Source: Trichoplax sp. H2
Taxonomy: Eukaryota; Placozoa; Uniplacotomia; Trichoplacea
DNA: 64,000 nt
Direction: 5' to 3'
Assembly (NCBI GenBank): GCA_003344405.1
Contig: NOWV01000081.1
Span: 1-64,000, forward strand
A program made the translations under genes and the position numbers. Of this stretch, positions 24,817 through 35,518 are shown piece after piece; position 1 is the stretch's first letter; each line of letters opens with the position of its first letter. The notes beneath the pieces were generated by a model that had not been told where the DNA came from, did no database searches, and saw only the letters and a list, made by a program, of their open reading frames with translations.

Positions 24817-26554
24817 GTAGGCAGCCAATCGGACCGTGGCCGCTACCAGTTCTACCGTCTGGCTGCCTTTCCGAGATTTTATTAATGGAAATGATTCCCT
24901 TTATTTTCTATTTTTATTTCACTACTGAAATTGACTGACTATAAAACATCTCAAATGATATTACAGTACTTATATAAATTTATAACAACTACAGTATACG
25001 AAGTTGAAGACTTCCATTCTCGTCTCTTAATTGTTTACGGTGTAAAAGTATTAAAACATCACGTTGTTAAGTTGTTATAAGGATAGACACAGTAGGTTAA
25101 TCGCTAGCGTAAAAAATTGACCAGCAGAAAGTGAAATCATTCTATTTCACTGTCAGTATTAGACCGCTATTAATGTCGGCGTAGTTATACATCTATAAAA
25201 AATGAGTTATTGCTACTAGTGAGTAACGCGGGACTTCTAGTGCTGTATAGCCATGCATTACTATAGGTCACTGGAATCAGCTGAAGTCATGAATCAGGTA
25301 AAATTAAAATCGACATAAAGAAGAATCATTTTAAAGATCTTTATTTTTCTCACCAAAGAGAATCTGATTACTCGATGAGTACATAAAGTTAAAAAGTGTA
25401 TTGGTAGGACATTTTGAGAAATCGCAATGTACAGCTATAATTGAAGAAAATACATTTTCGCATAACTTGAAAAAATCATACTATAGTCTAAACATCGTAT
25501 CCACATTACACAAGCTTCTTGTAGCAGTGCTACCGTCTTACAGTAGTTATCAATGCTTTCAGCTTCCTTAAAGTGTATTATCATATCATTAATATGGAAT
25601 GTACCTACAGCCTCAGTTACAGCATTATGAAAAATTCATTGTATAATGGTACATTGCATATTAATATTATGATGATGCACAACTACGTCAATGAACCACC
25701 TGTAAATCGACATTTATGTCATTTGAAATCATAGGTAGCCGTGACTGCAGTTGGAGCGCCAAGTATACGACGATAAAAGACCGACCAAGAATTATCTTAG
25801 CAGCTTTAATCTGAACTGCCGCAGATCTTTGGCATTAGAGATCGTAGATATTTCAATAAATTATTGCTTGTACTTTCCTTCATAACAATAAAAACATTGC
25901 TAATGCGCTAAAAATGCAAATAATTCATTTAGGTAAGACAATCCCGTAACTGGTCTTGATCTTACTAACATATCAGCATTCAAAGGCATACGAAATTTCT
26001 AATTCCTAGCATAGAAATCTCAGTCATCAGTCATTAAAAAGTTGATACAGTTATCGGACGTAAACATTTCGCGTTCTGACATACTGACCTATCGTATCAA
26101 CTGTGATTAATCTACTTGTAAACAAATACAGTAGAAATTCCATGACATCCCATAATACAGTACTGTTTCTCAACTACACAAGGACTCTCAAACCACAATT
26201 CCAGTGTGATTTGGGTCTCTTGTACAAAGTTGACTACAGAGGGAGATACCTCAATGGCCGCCAGCCGTGGGCCTCATCTCCTGTACTGTACGTGGTTTTG
26301 CTCTTCTCTATCAAAAGAACAGCGTAATTCCTTTCTCAAATTGCATATTTAAAAAAAATACGCTACTAAGGATACTAAGGATGAAGTATTGTATATCTAA
26401 TTTAGTTTTATCATTAAAGTTAAGAGAAAACTTGAGGGTATATTTCTTTCAGTATCATTTCAAATCCAGATTACTGAAAAGAGTCAAAATAAAAATTAAA
26501 TTACTAATTACGATAGTACTTTTCACAGGAAGGATTTCCATGGGCCAAAAAAGT

Positions 26555-27427
26555 TCAAATTTTCCCGCTTGCAAGTAAGAGTTGTTTGTATTTGTCTCTT
26601 TCTTGCGCTGTCTGCTCCTTTTCTCTTCGCAGTTTGGTAATTATAGAGCGTTGCTCAATGACTACGGTCAGCATAGATTTTGCTTCTTTTACACGCTTTG
26701 CCCGACTATTTTGAGCGTATCCTCGATTTTTTAGTGTCCTTCGGCGTCTCTTAATCTCTTCCTTCTTTTTATCCGAAAAACCATTTAAGTACATATTTAA
26801 TTCTTTCGTCCTCATGCGGCATAAAGCATCATCGGTGAAATCTTGATGATCATTAATCTTGCCCTTTTCTTCATTACGATCCTGAACGTCTGCCATTTCA
26901 TCGGATGATCGGTTAATGTTAGACATATCGTCGATAACACTGCAATCATCACTCTTGCTATCATCCGAAGATCCAACGAGACTGTTGCTTTCTACTTGAT
27001 CTACAGATGAGTTCTGATCCGTCGAATCATCGGGACAGTCATTTGAACATAAAGCATCATGATCGTTTCCAATAGCATCAGCGGTCGATGTAAAGTAATT
27101 TAACCAATCTGAGTTAGAACTCATCCACTTATCGCAGATATTCGGAGTCTGGCTACCGTTATCATAATGATTATAATCCATGTCATCAGGCAGAATCGGC
27201 TTTTTGAGGCTATCTTCGTTAAAATTGTTCGATTGATCTGAAAGAATTCTTTCCAAATCATCGAAAGTGGCAATATTAGGATCTTGGTAATTTGCATCTT
27301 TTAAACCAGACCCATTTTCTTCCGGTATTAACCAGTCAGGAAACGTTTTTATATTGGTTGAATAACACGACTCCAAGTCGCCTGTAAACTCTTCACCCAT
27401 CATTATTACTGTAGTTTGATTGAACAA
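26555..27427 (-). CDS. Long Maf-type bZIP transcription factor (intronless)
   Basis: Single-exon protein of 290 residues with an acidic Ser/Asp/Asn-rich N-terminal two thirds (about residues 120-195 especially), which looks like an activation region, followed by a Maf-type extended homology region (198-226, FTDDALCRMRTKELNMYL), a basic region (227-245, [19 protein letters not shown]) and a coiled-coil leucine zipper to the C-terminus. Maf proteins bind MARE sites as dimers (established knowledge). The Gly-Tyr pair typical of Maf basic regions is present, but the usual GYAQSCR reads GYAQNSR here. Starts at residues 1, 9 and 10 are all possible. The homologous small Maf lies 2.6 kb upstream on the same strand. 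It could also be called an atypical bZIP with Maf affinity; the extended homology region favours Maf. Confidence 0.88.
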   Translation of the reverse strand: MFNQTTVIMMGEEFTGDLESCYSTNIKTFPDWLIPEENGSGLKDANYQDPNIATFDDLERILSDQSNNFNEDSLKKPILPDDMDYNHYDNGSQTPNICDKWMSSNSDWLNYFTSTADAIGNDHDALCSNDCPDDSTDQNSSVDQVESNSLVGSSDDSKSDDCSVIDDMSNINRSSDEMADVQDRNEEKGKINDHQDFTDDALCRMRTKELNMYLNGFSDKKKEEIKRRRRTLKNRGYAQNSRAKRVKEAKSMLTVVIEQRSIITKLRREKEQTAQERDKYKQLLLASGKI

Positions 27428-27668
27428 ACTAGGTTACACCACGTTAAGATAATGTTAATTAACAATCAAATATTAGAATGTAGTGGGTTTTCTGATCTCC
27501 TTGATCACAACAAATTCCTTCACTCAACTTCACTTAAACCCAAAAGTGATTCTGAAAAACACGAACCTCTGCCTACCGCTGATGCGACGCCGCTTGGCGG
27601 AAGATCTTTCCCTTTCCCCGATGTTATGCTTTCAACTGCTGATTAAAACCGAATTCGCTCTAAATATA

Positions 27669-27808
27669 TACTGTATGTCTGTACAGTATAGTACTGTAGT
27701 GTACAGTACATACTGTACAGCACTGTACTGTACTGTACTTAAACAGTTGTTAGTGAACTGTACAGTACATAGTACTGTACAAGAGCACGCCAACATACAG
27801 TACAGTAG
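27669..27808. repeat. TACTGTACAGTA palindrome cluster
   Basis: Dense run of ACTGTACAGTACATACTGTAC-like units, about 240 bp upstream of the long Maf start codon. Translations across it give repetitive Tyr/Cys/Thr/Val strings on both strands. Confidence 0.85.
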
Positions 27809-28197
27809 GTTGGTTCGAGCGATATGATTGGCCAACAATGACGCAATAATCTGAAATCCTAAAAACGGTACGTAACCGTAATGGTAAAACTAATCCGAAG
27901 GAAAGGTTCACTTTGCAATTGCTGTAAACCATCGACTACTACTGAAAGTAAAAAATGCGATATTAAGAGTTATAGTCATAATGTTATTAATTGATTACAA
28001 CGCTAGTTTAAAGATGAAAGGTGTACATGTATTGATGTAAAATGAAAAGCGCTTTTCTACTACTGAAATAGGATTACACCGTACGTGCTACCCACATATT
28101 CTGCCAAATTATAACTCATGACGATGTCACGTTCGCTTATCCCATCTGAAACGTGGAAGGGAAAATTTGCTGACATTGCAGTTTTTTTGCCACCATA

Positions 28198-28352
28198 CCG
28201 TACAGTACAGTACCGTACTGTGCACAGTGTGTAGTACTGTACGTACGCCGGTAGGACCGACGGAACGTGCCCCCAAAAAGTGCAAGATTGCGCCGGCGCA
28301 GTCTCATCACTTAACTGTGCTAAACTATACAGAGTACTGTACACTGTACAGT
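28198..28352. repeat. TACTGTACAGTA palindrome cluster (two parts)
   Basis: 28198-28249 (CGTACAGTACAGTACCGTAC, GTAGTACTGTACGTAC) and 28334-28352 (AGTACTGTACACTGTACAG), about 0.8-0.9 kb upstream of the long Maf gene. Confidence 0.75.
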
Positions 28353-28916
28353 TGTTGAATGTTAAGGAAGGAATTCCTTTAATACCCAGCTCCCAACAAT
28401 TATGATGAGTTTACTCCACAGTATGGTGTTGCAATGCTTCGTAGTCGTCGCCATAGGGATTAAAGAGGAAACTTTAATGCATAACGTTGCAAAACACTAT
28501 GTACTAGCATAATTATACTGCATTAGCTAAAAACCAACTACAGTATTCTAGCAATACAATATACAGAAGTATCGAAAGCGGTAATAAGGAAAACCAAATT
28601 GCAATAAACTCTAGTAAGAGATACAGTCAGTCCTATCATATGTATCATGCAACCAATTCAGCGCTATATCTGTGTCATATAACATACGAGTAAATTATCC
28701 ATTACTTAGACAACAATCAGTAGTTCCTGAACCAAGTATCCTTTAGCTGTTTAGCACAACAAACACCATATTAGTTGAAGAATAATTTTATTTTCCTGTA
28801 GTTTTGCACATCTGATACAGTACCATTTGAAATGCTTTATTTCAGCCATTGCAGTATACTGTAAGCGCTAGGGTATATATAAAATTGATAGCAATTCCTA
28901 CTACACCTTTACAGAT

Positions 28917-29153
28917 TCAGATTGAAAGTGTACAATGTGTAATTGTCGAGACTTTTTTGCCACAGTATTCCATTAAGAGTTTAATGATAACATTAAGGAG
29001 ATAATGACTTTCACTAGATTTTACCAATATCATAATTATAGTAGAGTCAACGTATTCAGATATCTTCAACGCAATATCAGTTGCTATAATTAAATTCATA
29101 TCTAAAAAGAGATCAAGGTGCAAGCGATTCAATTTATATTCTAACACCGACAA
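28917..29153 (-). other. Possible orphan coding exon (weak)
   Basis: Open frame of 78 codons on the minus strand with a protein-like Leu/Ile/Lys pattern (for example LKISEYVDSTIIMIL and LLNVIIKLLMEYCGKK). It has no ATG at its start but is preceded by an acceptor-like CTGCTTAG, so it could be a terminal exon. I found no partner exon and recognise no family. It may well be chance. Confidence 0.2.
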
Positions 29154-30061
29154 TAAGACTAAGCAGAAGTCTTTAAACCGACCAGCATAGAGGTACTATG
29201 CTTGATATCATAAGCTGACTAATGCTATGTGTATTTACAATAGGATATTATAAAACTGATTTAGTGTTTACATACGTAGATGTTGCTTAAATTTGATCCA
29301 TATACAGTAATGTGTATTACATATCTCTTCACAGCGGATTAATAAAGTACTGTATGAAGCGTACAGTAGTACCCGTATGCCGTAGAGTTCAGAAAGTGCT
29401 GTATTCCATATCTTGCATTGCATTTTCCACTCTTTCTTGTCGATCCAATAGCGATTTGCAACATTAATTTAGACGAGAAGCCATTGCCTATTTAAATGAC
29501 GGTTTATCATGTCAGAAATTCATTTCCAACATTTACTCGACGAATTATCCACCATTAGCAGCGGCAATTTTAGGAATATCACACCATGACCGTCAAAGGA
29601 TTCAAAAATAGTGCATTTTCGCTGCTGCCAACATCCAGTTTAAGTGTTTCTTATTTGCTTTGATACATTTTAAAATGAAAAATCAGTACAACATAACATT
29701 CCTATCAAAATTCCGCACGGGACCTATCCAATCGTTTCATATCTACTTGTAGCTCTTCTAGGTTATTTAAAAAGATGCTCTGAATAACGAATATACGATT
29801 TGCGAGTACCTTGCCTAGCCGCTGCCCTAGTCATTTCTATGCCACAATTTTCGCCAATCCAAGATTTTTTAGAGTAAAATAGATACGCTATATTTTTTTA
29901 CTTGGGATCGTACACTTTTGTGTAGTGTAGCCGCTGTCTTACTTTGTATCTGTAACGCAATTTTCGTGTAAAGATCGTGATAGAAAATTGCGGTTACTGT
30001 CCTTTTCTGAGCAAAATAATACAGTGCTGTTATGGATTCAGAACACTTGCTGTTTACGTTA

Positions 30062-30415
30062 TCAATGATTTTGTAATTTTTTTTCTAATTCTTTGAAGAC
30101 TTCGCATTTACTTTTGTACATATCTCTATCTTTTGCTATTTTATCAGCTTTGGCTCTCAATTCTTGCACTTGAGACATTAAAATTTTCTTTCTGGATTGA
30201 AGATTGTCTTTCATTGACGACCGTTTAGTTCGGCAACTTTGCGCATATCCTCTATTTTTGAGCGTTCTTCTGCGTTGCTTGATGTTTGTTATCTCTTCTT
30301 TGGAAAATCTTGCCAAGTACTTGTTCAAATCGCGTACCGACATGGTAATTAGTTCTTGGTCTGTCAAGCTACAGACGACTTGGTCATCCTGAATGCCTTG
30401 ACTCGATTGCGCCAT
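30062..30415 (-). CDS. Small Maf transcription factor (intronless)
   Basis: 117-residue protein made of almost nothing but the DNA-binding and dimerisation parts, as in MafF/G/K (vertebrate ones are about 150-160 residues). Extended homology region at about 16-46 ([20 protein letters not shown]), basic region 47-65 ([19 protein letters not shown]) identical in type to vertebrate Mafs, then a leucine zipper with an [19 protein letters not shown] stretch. Small Mafs lack an activation domain and work as heterodimers with CNC proteins or as repressive homodimers at MARE/ARE sites (established knowledge). It is single exon, on the same strand as the long Maf gene, and about 1.1 kb from the divergent MAF1 gene. 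Confidence 0.92.
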   Translation of the reverse strand: MAQSSQGIQDDQVVCSLTDQELITMSVRDLNKYLARFSKEEITNIKQRRRTLKNRGYAQSCRTKRSSMKDNLQSRKKILMSQVQELRAKADKIAKDRDMYKSKCEVFKELEKKLQNH

Positions 30416-30624
30416 GTTGATGTTGGTTCTCCGTTACAATCAGAAGTCTTGAAAATTCGAGTTCAGTATTAACTTAACAGTAGTGTGTCATGGAATCCAG
30501 CAAGATTGTTGCTTCTCCGTACGGTATGAGGTATACTGGTATTGTACGTCGACTACTAAACAACTGAGCTTTTTCTACCAAGTGTACAAAGTTTCTAGAA
30601 ATTACTATTTACATGTTTACTATT

Positions 30625-30710
30625 TACAGTACAGTACAGTACTGTACAGTGCATACTGTACAGTGTACAGTACAAGCTTGTTGCTTCTCCCGAACGGTAC
30701 TGTACACTGT
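30625..30710. repeat. TACTGTACAGTA palindrome cluster
   Basis: ACAGTACAGTACAGTACTGT followed by CATACTGTACAGTGTACAG and GGTACTGTACACTGTAG; about 210 bp upstream of the small Maf ATG. Confidence 0.85.
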
Positions 30711-30942
30711 AGGCCCAGCCATAATAACCCCGATTAATCAGGTACTCAGCGTAAATAGCTTAAACGATGATACATTACAGTATTCTAGGAGTCTGTAACT
30801 CAAATTTTATGCGATTATTCAAAGAGTAAGACGTTATGAAAGTTAGGTACTACCGTCTAAAAACTTTTTCTGACTTACGTCAATATTCCTACTGCGGCAG
30901 CCGATCACGCATGCGTATCGCGAGTAGCCTTTGTAAGACAAC

Positions 30943-31262
30943 AGTGTACAGTACGTACTACAGTATACAGTACTGTACCACACAGTGCAAAGTACTGTGG
31001 ACCATACAGTACTACAGTATACTGTACTGTAGTCTTGCAAGTCTCTGACTGTACTGTACTGTACCGAAGTACAGTGTAGGACTCCTGAGTGTACCGTAAT
31101 GATTTGGGGTGGTTCAAACCTGTGAAAACATTCGATCTTTTCCTTTAAAGTAGTCTAATACTGTATAGTGTACAGTATGTAACAAACGTACAGTACTGGA
31201 TGGACACTAGTCAAGACGTCAACTGCAGAACTGTACCGCGAAAACAAACAACAGTACAGTAC
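30943..31262. repeat. TACTGTACAGTA palindrome clusters
   Basis: Main block 30943-31080 (GTGTACAGTACGTACTACAG, GTATACAGTACTGTACC, ACTACAGTATACTGTACTG, GACTGTACTGTACTGTACC), then lighter blocks at 31158-31197 and 31250-31262. It ends about 280 bp before the MAF1 start. Confidence 0.8.
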
Positions 31263-31541
31263 ATAAATAAAATTTTTTTTTTCCGCTTTTTTGGGCCCAC
31301 TGTCGATTGTCGAACTTCATCATTACAAGTTGTCTACAAGCAACTAATCAACGAATTAATACAAGCAATTAATTTATTCATTGTAAAAGGGTCGAAAACT
31401 TAAAATCTGCCAAGTAGAACAACCTTACTCTGCCCATTGTAGCGTGGATATACGGACAACGCACTTCTAATCGATGATTCAATCCATGACTGGCGTTGCC
31501 AATACCGATAACAAATAGAATTCGAGCAATTACTAGCAAAC

Positions 31542-33896
31542 ATGAAGCTACTACCGAATGTTAATTTTGAGTCCCTAAATAGCAAACTATCATCGATAGA
31601 GAATAACGAATGTCGAATTGAAGGAAGGTATGTATTAAGCATTGTGTCCTACATTCATGTACCTAGACGTGTAAAATGTTTTACGGGCTTTTTCAAGTCT
31701 GAGACAAGAATGAGAATTTTTCACTTTCAAAGAAAATCGAAACATTCCTTAGGCGGATTCCTATCCAGTACTGTAATATGTTGTACTAGACGCGTCTAGG
31801 TGTTGTAAAACAGGTTAAGGCATACGTTGATGACAAAGAATGTCAAAGTGCGGGATCTAGTCAATTGCGAATCCATTTATAGCGCATTACTAGTCTAATA
31901 GCAACTCAAAGTTGACGATATGTTTTCAATCGTCAGCAATTCCTTCACAATTTTTCCTATGCGTTATATGGTAGTTCAGTAAAAGATGTCTGCGTAGAAA
32001 AGATAAATCGTACTCGTATGAAAGACGAGAGTGTTTATTAGAGTTCTGATATTGTTTAGCCATGAATTAGTTCTTTATCTTCGGATACTCGTACCTGTAT
32101 AAAAGACGACCGTCTTATACAATCCTTTGGAAAACGATGACGTTCATGAATTATGACTATTGGTATTATTATGAGTTTCTTGACAAGGTTCACTATTGTA
32201 ACACATAGTAATTCTCCTCAAGTACTTAAAGTTAAGTAATGGTTCAAATGACTATAGCCAGATTTAATTCAATGCTCGCAATAACACGCTCGAACACAGT
32301 CAACAAACGATAGGATATTATGGTGTAGTTTGTATGGCATGATAAACACCTTAAATACCTATGTAATTCAATTAATGTTTGATTTCTACACTCGTGAAAG
32401 TGTAGACTGCTAGCAATTTTGAATTTTGCCGTACATTAGTGTTGTTATATTCAACTATCGATCAACTATGAACAAGTATAGTAGATATGCAATACTGTCA
32501 ATACTGTACAGTACAGGATTGAAATATTATTCAATAATAATTATTAACAACAAACTGAAATACAATTATTACACGATTTTAAAATACTTCCATACATAAA
32601 GTATGCGAGCGTACATTTTTACATATATTTATTCATATTCATCAATCTTCATTTCATACCGAACAGGGTAGAAAGTTATTCCTGTAAAATGGCCGGCAAC
32701 GATAAGAAGTTATATAAAATGTTAAATATTGATGGAGAAACTGCGAATGATTTGCAGGCACTCTCCCCATCACAACAATCCTTCTATACGCAAAGTGGAA
32801 GCCCTGTGATTGCTGGTAAGTTTGCTATTAATGGAAATTGACTTAGTTACAGTATGTTGTAGATTTTGGACAGTACAATACGTAAATGTAAGCGTAATTT
32901 ATCAAAATGTTAGTTCAAAAACAAGCAGTTGTATGATACTGTACCATAATAACTCGACAGACCAAGACATCGCCAACGCAGTGAGTCCTTGCAGACACAT
33001 GTGTAACATTCACCTATAGTAATACTCTTATAATTTTCTTCTTTGATTAAATATAAGTAGGTTCAGGAGGTTTCTTAGCTGGCCAAGGACAAATTTGTAA
33101 TACCTGCAGTCGCAAGACACTGTACTACTTAGTATCCACTTTAAATGCATCGTTCTTTCCGGACTATGATTTTAGCGATGCTAAATCAGATGAATTTAGC
33201 CAAGAGCCGAGTGTACAATTTGTAAAGAAAGCCATTGAATCCAATCTCATGCCTGCTGATCCTCAGTTTTATATTGGCATGCAGCAACATTTATGGCAGA
33301 CTATAGATAATGAAATCACACTGACGGATTGTGATATCTACAGGTTACTATTAGGAAGCACCACGCTTACTTAAATAACGTTGTAGAATCATTTAACTTA
33401 TTGCTCAGCATACTTTATGTCATATGTCTTCATATACTGTAACTTGTCAAGTAAACAAATACTTCCACTGATTAACAAATAGTTATAATCCCGATATGAA
33501 TTCGGATCCCTACGCTGAAGAAGGAATATTGTGGTCTTTCAACTACTTCTTTTACAACAAGAAGTTGAAGCGCATTATATTCTTTAGCTGTAGGGCTGTC
33601 AGGTTAGTTGATGTTATAGCTATAAATAGCATAGCGGTTAGGACTACGAACTGATGCATGTTTTATCAAATTAATTATAAAGTAAAATCGCATCCTCTGG
33701 TAATTATGACGCTGATATTTCCGAAGATATGTATATCGATGATATGGAGGAACTACCGAACAGGTTAGAAATATCTGAGTCACTTTATGCAAAAATTTGG
33801 ATAGTGTATGCTGATTACTGTATTCCTAAAGATAAACTTACAACTAATATTTTTTTTTATTGCAATAGTAGTTCCGCTACTGTCATGAGCTACTAA
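31542..33896 (+). CDS. MAF1: MAF1, repressor of RNA polymerase III (6 exons)
   Basis: Conserved nutrient- and stress-responsive repressor that binds Pol III/Brf1 and shuts down tRNA and 5S synthesis; held inactive by TORC1 phosphorylation (established knowledge). It is unrelated to Maf bZIP proteins despite the name. Exons: 31542-31627, 32667-32815, 33061-33343, 33483-33602, 33683-33763, 33869-33896; 248 residues (human 256). Visible blocks are [77 protein letters not shown] and [20 protein letters not shown]. Two Ser-Pro sites (LSPSQ and SGSPV, encoded in exon 2) sit where TORC1 sites lie in the human protein. The tail is acidic ([14 protein letters not shown]). Intron 1 is about 1 kb. It converges with GSS. 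Confidence 0.95.
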
Positions 33897-35518
33897 AATC
33901 TTTATGCTCATTTGAATTTAAAATCTTTGGAGACATACATATACCTACTCATGGAGGACTGCATATTTTAGGCACGCCGTTTCACAACTTAGACGATCTA
34001 AAGTTGGCGAGTACGCTGTAAACGTTAAATCTCTAACAGACAATCATGGCAAATTCTAAATAACCTGTTGTGTTGCTCATTAATTCGATAAAGTTTTGCA
34101 TTAACAGTCTTCGTCTTTAAACACCCGCATTCATTATAAATTCTACTCTCATCATTGATCCAATAGTATAGTGTTCAAATGGAAAGGACTGTCATAAATT
34201 ATTATTTAAGTTATAACTATGCGAATCTTCTGCCTGTTCCATTTTGTTGAATTGATGTTTTAAGGTACCGTTGGGTGATATCTCAGTCGTTATTTGGACA
34301 AGCACTTTAAGATTTTAAGTGTCGACCTTAAAATATACATCACTGTATTATAGTCTTGTAGATAAAAATTTTAATCTCTGTTTGGTTCATACGTGCTAAT
34401 GCACTAAACTCTGCTTCAAGTACCTTATTTATTGATCGTAATTTCTCATGTTTGCTACTAGGTATACCACCACTTAGCGTTTGACCTCAGAGTAATTTAC
34501 GATTTCCTGTTAGCGTTAGCATGTACCCACACTGAATCCTTTAAAATATTTATCGTAGTGTTATTACACTAATCGATCGACTAACGTCTCTAATTAATGT
34601 ACTATATCATATTGAATGAATGAACATAACTTGCATACTGTACGTTATTTTTTATTTTCTGTATATTTTAATATCAATTTTGAAGCAGTAACTGCTCTTC
34701 TATGTCCGCAATTCTGTTTCATTGCTATCTTTTTTAAATAATTACATCTGTAATTGTTTGCGTACATTAAATTTTGCTGGTATACCTATTTGTCACTGAT
34801 CGGAGAATTGTTCTATTCGGATAAAATTTTAAGAGTCAAAACAAATTATTTTGCATAGCATGTATAATATACAGTTATCCCATCCCGTATACGATACTGT
34901 ACGGTACACCGTTAGAAGAATTGAATTAAACTTTTTGGCTGATTTAAAATATCTGAGAATTCTAGTAGCACTTTATATAACAAAAGTTTAATTCTTATCA
35001 AATAATAGTTATTTATAGAATAATGGGTTTATTCAAATATGAAACCGTGTCAGCTATGCACAAATAGTCCCGATTAAATCTATTTGCTAAAAGCTGATCA
35101 TGCAATTCTTAGTACAATCAATTGTAAAGTTTGATAAGCCTTAGGTATCTTTTTAAACCAAAGCTAGAAATAATATGTGCGCATATATATTAAGCGAATT
35201 GAAGTTATCAATTTGCACCTTCTTGCCAACATCGATACACCCTTAATCTATTTTTCGTATGAGCTAGTTAAATGGGATTAATTAGTTTAATAGTAAAATT
35301 GCAATTTACAGATAGTATGGGCTTGCGGGTAAACAAACTTGATTGGACTGTCGATGTGATTAAAAAATTTTCAAAAACTTGTAAGAAGCAAGCGCTACCA
35401 ATAACCTGATTGAATTATATATAGTATTACCAGAAACCTACTTGAATACATTTTTAAGTTATTAGAGTCTGTTAATGAACGACTGTAAGCCATCGAATGA
35501 AAGTAAATTATTAAATAC
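33897..35518. other. Convergent intergenic space MAF1/GSS (1.6 kb)
   Basis: AT-rich space between two gene ends. I see no gene and no dense palindrome array; single GTAC palindromes occur near 34635 and 34891. Confidence 0.5.

Larger units (their letters stand above)
24160..26554. other. 2.4 kb intergenic, TilS 5' flank to long Maf 3' end
   Basis: No gene recognised. It contains a tandem duplication at 24461-24603, a palindrome cluster at 24746-24816 about 590 bp before the TilS ATG, and AT-rich sequence. The frames at 26103-26578 lack family features and lie over the 3' flank of the Maf gene. Confidence 0.5.
27428..30061. other. 2.6 kb between the two Maf genes
   Basis: Promoter side of the long Maf gene and 3' side of the small one. 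Two palindrome arrays (27669-27808, 28198-28352) lie in the first kilobase. The rest is AT-rich with no gene that I trust; one protein-like frame at 28917-29153 is listed separately. Confidence 0.5.
30416..31541. other. Divergent intergenic space small Maf/MAF1
   Basis: Likely promoter region for both neighbours. About one third of it is palindrome array (30625-30710, 30943-31080, 31158-31262). No coding sequence supported. Confidence 0.6.

Noticed and set aside
27483-27838. Open frames of 60-114 codons on both strands
   Set aside because: They run through the palindrome array; translations are repetitive Tyr/Cys/Thr/Val strings that appear on both strands because the repeat is self-complementary.
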